Of a DNA stretch of 5,017 nucleotides, positions 1 through 5,017 are shown piece after piece. Position numbers and translations under genes: made by a program. The notes beneath the pieces were generated by a model, which saw nothing but the letters and a program-made list of their open reading frames with translations, did not search any database and was not told where the DNA came from. The stretch is from assembly GCA_017407375.1 (NCBI GenBank), contig JAFQWT010000014.1:1-5017 (forward strand). The letters are read 5' to 3'. The DNA is from Clostridia bacterium. Its GTDB lineage: Bacteria; Bacillota; Clostridia; Oscillospirales; CAG-272. The first letter of the stretch is position 1; each line of letters opens with the position of its first letter.

Positions 1-659
1 AGCGCAAAGCTCGTTTTACCCATACCGGGGCGGGCACCAACGATGATAAAGTCGCCGTAGCCCAGCTGGACCAGAACCCGGTCAATGCCCGAATATCCCG
101 TTTGCACACCGCGGACCTCGTTCGGATTTTCCGAAAGCTCGGTCAGGTCCTGGTACACCGTTTGCGCAACGTCACGGATGTGGCGCAGCTCCTTGGAGCT
201 ACGCTTCTCCGCGATCTCAAAGATCGTCTGCTCAGCGTTATCAATGATCTGCTCGGCGGTGCCCTGCTCTCCGTACGCGGTCTCCTCAATGCCGTCGCAC
301 GCTAAGATCAGGCGGCGGAGCATGGCCTTATCCTTGACGGCACGCGCGTAATCGCGCACGTTGGCCGCTGTTGGCACGCTAAAGGACAGGGTCTTGATGT
401 ATTCGACGCCACCCGACTCGGAGTACACGCCGTCCTGAACGAGGGTATTGACCAGCGTCACCGTGTCAATGTTGCGGCTGGATAGGAACATCGAGCGCAT
501 GGTGGCGTAGATCTTTTTATGCTCGTCAAGACTGAAATCCTCGGAATCCAGAAGCCCCGCGATCTCCTCAAAGCTGTCGGGGCGGATCAGAATGCTGCCG
601 AGGACGGCCTGCTCGGACTCGATCGATACGGGAAGGCGCCTTCCCAACTCTTCGTTCAT
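1..659 (-). CDS. dnaB: Replicative DNA helicase DnaB, N-terminal part (truncated by window edge)
   Basis: This is the 5'-to-3' helicase that encircles the lagging-strand template as a hexamer and unwinds DNA at the replication fork; it is called DnaC in Bacillus. About 219 residues are visible of the usual 440-450. The N-terminal helical domain begins with the family hallmark SIESEQAVLGSIL (residues 12-24) and runs to about residue 110. An acidic helical linker covers roughly 135-185, and the RecA-like ATPase domain then begins with a TGYSGIDR segment (187-194). The Walker A motif GARPGMGKT is at 208-216, where many homologues have GARPSMGKT, so serine is replaced by glycine. The reading frame leaves the window four codons later. 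The ATG at 659 is chosen because GGAGAG lies 4 nt upstream in the 11-bp gap after the rplI stop, and the protein starts at the usual distance from the hallmark. It is probably cotranscribed with rplI and gdpP. Family assignment is very secure. Confidence 0.96.
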   Translation of the reverse strand, partial: MNEELGRRLPVSIESEQAVLGSILIRPDSFEEIAGLLDSEDFSLDEHKKIYATMRSMFLSSRNIDTVTLVNTLVQDGVYSESGGVEYIKTLSFSVPTAANVRDYARAVKDKAMLRRLILACDGIEETAYGEQGTAEQIIDNAEQTIFEIAEKRSSKELRHIRDVAQTVYQDLTELSENPNEVRGVQTGYSGIDRVLVQLGYGDFIIVGARPGMGKTSFA

Positions 660-670
660 AAAGCTCTCCG

Positions 671-1114
671 TTATGCGTGAACTACCACAGAAAACTTACC
701 GACAACGTCACTGTAAAGGCGGACCTCCACAGGGAACACGCCGAAGGTACGGATCTGCTCGCTCATCGTGATCTTGCGCTTGTCCACCGTGATACCGAAA
801 TCGCGGGCCAGCACCTCGGCCACGTCCTTGGCCGTGACGGCACCGTAAAGGCGGCCGTCCGCTCCCGCGGAGGACTTGATCTTGACCGTAAGGGAGGCAA
901 GGCGCTCGGCAACGGCGAGGGCCGCCTTCTTCTCCTCCGCAGCGCGGAAGGCCGTGGCCTCCTCCTTGGACTTCAGCTCACTCATCACCTTGGCATCGGC
1001 AATGGCCGCCAGCTTGCGCGGCAGAAGAAAATTGCGGGCGTATCCGTCCGAAACGTCGATCACCTGGTTCTTTTTTCCCTGACCCTTAACGTCGGCAAGC
1101 AGTACTACTTTCAT
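671..1114 (-). CDS. rplI: 50S ribosomal protein L9 (bL9)
   Basis: bL9 binds 23S rRNA near the base of the L1 stalk and reaches out from the large subunit; it is linked to reading-frame fidelity and subunit maturation. The protein has 147 residues, the normal family length, so the gene is complete. The N-terminal RNA-binding domain (1-40) starts MKVVLLADVKGQGKK and contains the signature GYARNFLLP at 24-32. The next residues are RKLA, where the classical signature has a glycine. An alanine- and glutamate-rich connecting helix covers roughly 41-75. The C-terminal domain contains DGRLYGAVTAKDVAEVL around 86-102, matching the typical G-K-L-F-G-S-V-T pattern. The start ATG overlaps the gdpP stop as ATGA. 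GGGAG lies 7 nt upstream, inside the last gdpP codons, so translation is probably coupled. dnaB follows after 11 bp. The assignment is secure. Confidence 0.97.
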   Translation of the reverse strand: MKVVLLADVKGQGKKNQVIDVSDGYARNFLLPRKLAAIADAKVMSELKSKEEATAFRAAEEKKAALAVAERLASLTVKIKSSAGADGRLYGAVTAKDVAEVLARDFGITVDKRKITMSEQIRTFGVFPVEVRLYSDVVGKFSVVVHA

Positions 1115-3114
1115 ATCATTTCTCCCTTGTATTCGTTATCAAAATATTCATCAATGGAATCGCGGAGCCCCTCGATGACGGTCTCGACCGTGGCCCCGGG
1201 GACCTGGGCGCCTGCCACGTCAAAGTGGCCGCCGCCGTGGAATTTTTCAAGAATGACCTGCACGTTGACCGTACCGTCAGAGCGGGCCGAGATGTAGACC
1301 GTGTCCTCGATCTTGACAATGGCAAACGAGGTGTTCACGCCCTTAACGCCCAAAAGGCCGTCCGCCGCCTTGGCCGCCGCAATGCGGTAGCTGGCATCGG
1401 CCTCCTCGCTGTCACACGCGGCAATGGCCACGTGCTTGCGGTAGATGACAACGTTGCTGTTGAAGTGGGCCTCCTTTTCAAGGTCCTCGGCCGTGGTCTT
1501 GAAGAACTCAAAGGTCTCGCCGGGGTTGGCCCCCGCGCCGCGAAGGAACTGCGCCACGGCAAAGGTGCGCGTGCCCGTGTTGCGCGTGAAGCGCTTGGTG
1601 TCAAGGAGAACGCCGGAAAGGAGCAGCTCGGCCTCCTCCTGGCGGAGGATCCTTGCGCCCGTATTCTGCTCAATGATCTCGGATACCAGCTCCGAGGCCG
1701 AGGAGGCAGACGGCTCAATGTACTCAAGCTTTACCGAGGAATTGTAGGACGCCGTCTTGATGTGGTGATCAATGACCGCCACGGTCTGCGCCTTTTCCAT
1801 GAGGGCGGGGCACTCCACGTAGCCCGAGTTATTGACGTCGGTCACAATGAGGAGCGTGCCCGCATCGGCAAGGTCCAGGGCTTCGGCACCGTCCACAAAC
1901 ATCCCCTTATATTCGTTGAGATGGGCGATCCTCTGGAAGCAGGGGGCCAGGTTCTCGTCATCACGGTTGACAACGATGTTGACGCGCACGCCCTGGTTGA
2001 GGACCATGCGCGCAAGGCCAACGGTTGCGGCAAAGGAATCGTAGTCACCGTAGCGGTGGCCCATGATCAAAACGTTGTCGGCACGGCCAATGAGGGACAG
2101 CAGCTGGCGGGCCACCACCCGCGCCTTGATATTGACGCGCTTGTAGCCGGTCTTGGTCCTACCGCCAAAGAAGGAAACACCGTAATCGTCACGGAGAACG
2201 ACCTGGTCGCCACCGCGCTGGAGGGCAAGGTCAAGGGCGTACTGTGCCGCGTGCTCACGCTCAGCCAAGGACTTCCCCACAAGGCGGGACACCCCCAACG
2301 AAATGGTGATCGGCATCGCGTCCCCCACACGGATCGCGCGGATCTCGTCAAGAATATCAAAGCGGTTGCGAAGGCACTCCTCAAGGTGAACGTCGTCAAA
2401 CACCATGAGGTACTTGTTACGGTCATACGCGCGGAAAAGACCGCCGATCCCCTCGATCCACTCGCGGAGGCGCTCCTCCACCCTGGCCGAGGTCTCGGCA
2501 TATTCGTTCTGCACGAACTGCAAGATCTCCTCAAGGTTATCGATGATGGCGTACGCCACGACAGAGCGCTCCTCGGCATAGGCACGCTCCGCCGAGAGGC
2601 GAGCCGTCTCGTCATAAAGGTTAAGGAGCATATAGCGGTGCTCCCCCACCGTCATGGGGATACGGCGCAAAAGGCAGCGGCGCGGCCCGAAATCGGCATA
2701 GGTCTCCCCCGCCTCCTCCTTGTGCAAAACGCAAAGGTGAGAAAAGGGAGTCCCCGCGGGCACACTGTCACGCCCTGCGATCTCTAAAAAGGCGGGGTTG
2801 GCAAAGAGGACCCGCCCCGTTTCATCTGTGAGGATCACGGCGTGGTGCATGGCCTCCAGCATATCGCCAAGCTCGGTGTCAAAGATCGAATCCACAATGC
2901 GGGGATCCGCGGCTCCCTCGGTACGGCGGCGCCAATACACCCAAAGGGAAAGAAGCGAGAGATAGACGAGCACCGTCAGCATGGCCGCATAGAGCTCATT
3001 CCCCGCGGGAAGGAGAAAGCGCAAAAGCATAAAGAGCGCCAGCATCAAGCAAAACAGCACGATCATCACGCCAACGTCCAGCTTGGTGGCTATTTTCAGC
3101 TCTCTTTTTCGCAA
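1111..3114 (-). CDS. gdpP: GdpP-type membrane c-di-AMP phosphodiesterase (DHH/DHHA1)
   Basis: Proteins of this family hydrolyse cyclic di-AMP to pApA at the membrane and so affect potassium and osmotic balance and cell-wall stress responses. With a TTG start at 3114 the protein has 667 residues, close to the usual length of about 655. Two membrane helices lie at about 14-36 and 41-60. A PAS domain follows at about 80-165 (ILTDETGRVLFANPAF, 94-109). The GGDEF domain at about 183-305 is degenerate: YDRNKY (230-235) replaces the active-site motif, as in characterised GdpP proteins. The DHH domain has GHRYGDYDS (H353, D357, D359), D426 in TDVNNSG, D449-H450-H451, and D505 in VLLDTKRF. DHHA1 ends with GGGH (627-630). 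All metal-ligand positions I can identify are present, although DHH is followed by IKT rather than the more familiar RR. The TTG is chosen because GGAGG lies 7 nt upstream, while the in-frame ATG at 3147 has no Shine-Dalgarno and falls about 6 nt after the predicted transcription start. The stop overlaps the rplI start. Catalytic activity is inferred from the motifs. Confidence 0.94.
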   Translation of the reverse strand: MRKRELKIATKLDVGVMIVLFCLMLALFMLLRFLLPAGNELYAAMLTVLVYLSLLSLWVYWRRRTEGAADPRIVDSIFDTELGDMLEAMHHAVILTDETGRVLFANPAFLEIAGRDSVPAGTPFSHLCVLHKEEAGETYADFGPRRCLLRRIPMTVGEHRYMLLNLYDETARLSAERAYAEERSVVAYAIIDNLEEILQFVQNEYAETSARVEERLREWIEGIGGLFRAYDRNKYLMVFDDVHLEECLRNRFDILDEIRAIRVGDAMPITISLGVSRLVGKSLAEREHAAQYALDLALQRGGDQVVLRDDYGVSFFGGRTKTGYKRVNIKARVVARQLLSLIGRADNVLIMGHRYGDYDSFAATVGLARMVLNQGVRVNIVVNRDDENLAPCFQRIAHLNEYKGMFVDGAEALDLADAGTLLIVTDVNNSGYVECPALMEKAQTVAVIDHHIKTASYNSSVKLEYIEPSASSASELVSEIIEQNTGARILRQEEAELLLSGVLLDTKRFTRNTGTRTFAVAQFLRGAGANPGETFEFFKTTAEDLEKEAHFNSNVVIYRKHVAIAACDSEEADASYRIAAAKAADGLLGVKGVNTSFAIVKIEDTVYISARSDGTVNVQVILEKFHGGGHFDVAGAQVPGATVETVIEGLRDSIDEYFDNEYKGEMI

Positions 3115-3121
3115 AGCGAGG

Positions 3122-3132
3122 CCTCCTCTCCT
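3122..3132 (-). promoter_or_regulatory. Ribosome binding site that decides the gdpP start
   Basis: The minus strand reads AGGAGAGGAGG, a purine-rich stretch with strong complementarity to the 16S rRNA 3' end. GGAGG ends 7 nt before TTG at 3114-3112, an ideal spacing. The same bases would have to be codons if translation began at the ATG at 3147, which has only T-rich sequence in front of it. This site is the main reason for annotating the TTG start. Confidence 0.8.
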
Positions 3133-3159
3133 TGAATTAAATTCCATACAGTAAAATAT

Positions 3160-3188
3160 ATTATAACAGAAAAAACTATATTTGTAAA
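3160..3188 (-). promoter_or_regulatory. Sigma-A-type promoter for the gdpP–rplI–dnaB operon
   Basis: On the minus strand a -35 box TTTACA (3188-3183) is followed by exactly 17 nt and a perfect -10 box TATAAT (3165-3160). TG one base before the -10 (TGT then TATAAT) makes it an extended -10. Transcription should begin near 3153, giving a leader of about 40 nt before the TTG at 3114 and including its ribosome binding site. The next two genes are packed behind gdpP with no room for a separate terminator and promoter in the gaps, so this is probably the operon promoter. It is predicted from sequence only; internal promoters inside gdpP are not excluded. Confidence 0.82.
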
Positions 3189-3222
3189 CAGGCGGACGAA
3201 TATTTTTGATTTTTTTACAAAT
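3180..3222. repeat. Nine-base inverted repeat in the divergent intergenic region
   Basis: ATTTGTAAA at 3180-3188 is the exact reverse complement of TTTACAAAT at 3214-3222, with 25 bases between the arms. The left arm contains the whole -35 box of the gdpP promoter. The arms could be half-sites for a DNA-binding regulator, but the region is AT-rich, the arms are short, and the -35 consensus itself fixes part of one arm, so chance is a serious alternative. The loop is too long and there is no U-tract in the right place for it to be a terminator of either gene. Confidence 0.35.
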
Positions 3223-3247
3223 CTCGAGCGAAAGAGACAAAAAGAAC

Positions 3248-3276
3248 TTGCGAGACACGCGCTTTTGTAGTAAAAT
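3248..3276 (+). promoter_or_regulatory. Sigma-A-type promoter for recG
   Basis: TTGCGA (3248-3253, four of six bases matching TTGACA) is followed by exactly 17 nt and TAAAAT (3271-3276, five of six matching TATAAT). Transcription would begin near 3283, just before the ribosome binding site, giving a leader of under 20 nt. It points away from the gdpP promoter, and the two core promoters are about 60 bp apart without overlapping. This is a sequence-only prediction, weaker than the gdpP promoter. Confidence 0.65.
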
Positions 3277-3285
3277 AAAAGAGTG

Positions 3286-3294
3286 GGAGGTGAT
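3286..3294 (+). promoter_or_regulatory. Strong ribosome binding site of recG
   Basis: GGAGGTGAT is a nine-base perfect match to the complement of the 16S rRNA 3' end. GGAGG ends 9 nt before ATG at 3300-3302. It fixes the recG start and is consistent with a Gram-positive type of translation initiation. Confidence 0.85.
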
Positions 3295-3299
3295 ACCGC

Positions 3300-5017
3300 A
3301 TGAAGGAGCTGACGCTCGCAAGCTCGGTCCTTGAGCTACCGGGGATCGGAAAAACACGCGCCGAGGCGCTTTCTCGCATCGGGATCGACACCGTGCGGGA
3401 TCTTTTGTTTCACTTTCCGCGCGCTTACGAGGATCGCGGCAGGATCAAGTCGGTGAGCGAGGCGACCGACGGGGAGACCCACGCCATGATCCTGACGGTG
3501 GCTAACGAGCCGTACACCGCCAAGCTTCCCCGCCATATGACCATCACCAAGTTCCGTGCCTTTGACGAAACGGGGACGGTGGAGGTCGTCTTCTTCAACC
3601 AGCCCTATTGCCGTGACATCTTCTCGGTGGGGGACGAGTTCCGCTTTTACGGCAAGCTGACCGCTGAAAAAAAGCTTTACCGCCTTACAAACCCCGCCTT
3701 TGAAAGAATTGACCCGAGCGTCCCCCTGCCCGACATGGTCCCGCGCTACCCGCTGACCGCAGGGCTCGGGGAAAAGATCGTGGCGCAGGCCGTGGCCGCG
3801 GCCCTGCCCTGCCTTGCGGCGCTTCCCGACTTTCTGCCCGAAAATATCCGCCAAAAATATAGCTTTCCTACCCTCTCCACGGCGATCAAGACCCTGCACG
3901 ATCCCCTGGCACAGGAGGAGCTGCGCCCCGCGTTTCACCGCTTGGCGTTCACCGAATACCTCACCTTCTCTCTCGGCCTTGCCCTCTCCAAACGCCACCG
4001 CACGGAGGCCACGGCCCCCCTCTGCTCCAAGCAGAACATCACTCCGCTCCTTGACCTTTTGCCCTACGAGCTGACCGCCTCCCAGAAGAACGCCGTCCGC
4101 GAGATCGCGGGGGACATGGCGCGCCCGTCCGGGGTGCCGATGGGGCGTATCCTTGTCGGTGACGTTGGCTGCGGAAAAACGGTCTGTGCGGCCATTGCCG
4201 CTTACATTGCCATACGGAACGGCCACCAGGTCTCACTGATGGCACCGACCGAGATCCTGGCCCGACAGCATTATCACGACCTTTTGCCACTCTTTGAGGC
4301 GCTGGGCATCCGCACAGAGCTTCTCCTCGGAGCCACGACCGCCAAGGAAAAGGCGCGCATCTATGCCTCCCTCTTGGCGGGAGAGGGGGAGCGCACCGAC
4401 CTTCTTATCGGTACGCACGCGCTCCTCAATGAAAAGCTGGAGTTTGCCGACCTCGGCCTTGCCATTACCGATGAGCAGCACCGCTTTGGCGCCTTACAGC
4501 GGGCGGCCATCCGCACGCGCAACCCGGGGGCGCACCTCCTTGTTATGAGTGCCACACCGATCCCGCGCACGCTGGCCCTCGTCCTTTACGGAGACCTTGA
4601 CATTTCCCGCATTACCGAGATGCCCGCCGGGCGTCAGCGCGTCGACACCTTCCTTGTGGGGGAGGATAAGCGCGACCGTCTTTACGGCTTTATCGAAAAG
4701 GCCGTGCGGGAGGGCGGGCAGGTCTACGTCGTTTGCCCCGCCATTGAGGAGGACGGCGCCATTCCCCTTGCCAAGGTCTTCCTACCCGAGGACGAGAGCG
4801 CGACCGCTCTCAAAAACGCCGTGGAGCACGCCGAGCATCTGGCCGCGCGCTTCCCCGAGCATACCGTGGCCTGCCTCCACGGAAAAATGAAGCCGACGGA
4901 AAAGGATACCGTGATGCGGCGCTTTGCCGACGGAAGGATCGACATTCTCGTCTCCACCACCGTGATCGAGGTGGGGGTCAACGTGCCGAATGCCTCTCTG
5001 ATGGTGGTGGAAAACGC
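3300..5017 (+). CDS. recG: ATP-dependent DNA helicase RecG (3' end beyond window)
   Basis: RecG is a double-stranded-DNA translocase that remodels stalled replication forks, drives branch migration of Holliday junctions and unwinds R- and D-loops. About 572 residues are visible of the usual 680 or so. A helix-hairpin-helix-like start has LPGIGKTRAEAL (13-24). The wedge/OB-fold domain follows at roughly 50-150 (VEVVFFNQPY, then GDEFRFYGKL). The helicase core starts at LTASQ (258-262), with Walker A GDVGCGKT (287-294), APTEILARQH (315-324), GTHAL (371-375), the DEQH box of RecG-type SF2 enzymes (391-394), SATPIPRTLAL (417-427) and PAGRQ (442-446). The second RecA-like lobe has HGKM (527-530) and STTVIEVGVNVPNA (552-565). 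The frame leaves the window at ENA, just before the arginine-rich QxxGRxGR motif VI. Walker A carries cysteine (C291) where serine is usual, which should still permit nucleotide binding. The start is fixed by a strong ribosome binding site. It is divergent from gdpP and has its own predicted promoter. The assignment is very secure. Confidence 0.97.
   Translation, partial: MKELTLASSVLELPGIGKTRAEALSRIGIDTVRDLLFHFPRAYEDRGRIKSVSEATDGETHAMILTVANEPYTAKLPRHMTITKFRAFDETGTVEVVFFNQPYCRDIFSVGDEFRFYGKLTAEKKLYRLTNPAFERIDPSVPLPDMVPRYPLTAGLGEKIVAQAVAAALPCLAALPDFLPENIRQKYSFPTLSTAIKTLHDPLAQEELRPAFHRLAFTEYLTFSLGLALSKRHRTEATAPLCSKQNITPLLDLLPYELTASQKNAVREIAGDMARPSGVPMGRILVGDVGCGKTVCAAIAAYIAIRNGHQVSLMAPTEILARQHYHDLLPLFEALGIRTELLLGATTAKEKARIYASLLAGEGERTDLLIGTHALLNEKLEFADLGLAITDEQHRFGALQRAAIRTRNPGAHLLVMSATPIPRTLALVLYGDLDISRITEMPAGRQRVDTFLVGEDKRDRLYGFIEKAVREGGQVYVVCPAIEEDGAIPLAKVFLPEDESATALKNAVEHAEHLAARFPEHTVACLHGKMKPTEKDTVMRRFADGRIDILVSTTVIEVGVNVPNASLMVVEN

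Noticed and set aside
677..1297. A 206-codon open frame on the plus strand across rplI and the gdpP 3' end
   Set aside because: It is antisense to bL9, which is complete and unmistakable, and crosses a gene boundary without any supporting motif or plausible start context.
1225..2787. A 520-codon open frame on the plus strand, antisense to gdpP
   Set aside because: It lies entirely within gdpP on the opposite strand and results from GC-rich codon structure. Its translation has no recognisable domain and is rich in Val/Arg/His/Gly, typical of a shadow frame. The gdpP frame has clear family motifs throughout.
3191..3247. A possible small RNA, riboswitch or terminator in the T- and A-tract part of the intergenic gap
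   Set aside because: No stable stem followed by a U-tract is visible on either strand, and both genes start here rather than end. The segment lies upstream of both predicted transcription starts, so a leader riboswitch is not possible.
3115..3357. N-terminal extension of GdpP by up to 81 residues
   Set aside because: The extension crosses the operon promoter and the recG start. Its residues look unlike a protein domain, and the predicted transcript would not contain them.
3336..4226. A 296-codon open frame on the minus strand, antisense to recG
   Set aside because: It is a low-complexity-like Gly/Arg/Val-rich translation without motifs, opposite a well-conserved RecG, so it is a shadow.

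Overview
The window is a housekeeping segment of a bacterial chromosome. It holds three genes in one leftward operon, gdpP–rplI–dnaB in transcription order, and the 5' part of a divergently transcribed recG. The gene order gdpP–rplI–dnaB (yybT–rplI–dnaC in Bacillus subtilis) is typical of Bacillota. That order, the strong Gram-positive Shine-Dalgarno sequences, sigma-A-type promoters in an AT-rich intergenic gap and a full GdpP with two membrane helices all point to a Bacillota member. The GC-rich coding sequence suggests an uncultured-type Clostridia (Oscillospiraceae/Christensenellales-like) genome, but the exact taxon is inference.

Layout. Bases 1-659 (minus) carry the N-terminal third to half of the replicative helicase DnaB, cut by the window edge just after its Walker A motif. 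Bases 671-1114 (minus) are complete rplI, ribosomal protein bL9. Bases 1111-3114 (minus) are complete gdpP, a membrane c-di-AMP phosphodiesterase (2 TM–PAS–degenerate GGDEF–DHH–DHHA1). Bases 3115-3299 are the only real intergenic region and hold divergent promoters plus a 9-bp inverted repeat. Bases 3300-5017 (plus) are recG, truncated by the window edge before its last roughly 100 codons.

The operon is tightly packed. gdpP and rplI overlap by 4 bp (ATGA), and rplI and dnaB are 11 bp apart with the dnaB ribosome binding site in the gap. One promoter upstream of gdpP therefore probably serves all three genes and links c-di-AMP turnover, ribosome assembly and replication fork unwinding at the transcript level. 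The main annotation decision is the gdpP start. An open frame runs upstream to 3357 and an ATG lies at 3147, but promoter geometry and a strong Shine-Dalgarno sequence favour a TTG start at 3114, giving 667 aa.

I found no mobile element, CRISPR array, RNA gene, terminator or sign of a novel system. The mildly unusual points are the divergent recG neighbour, the inverted repeat overlapping the gdpP -35 box, and a few motif-level substitutions.
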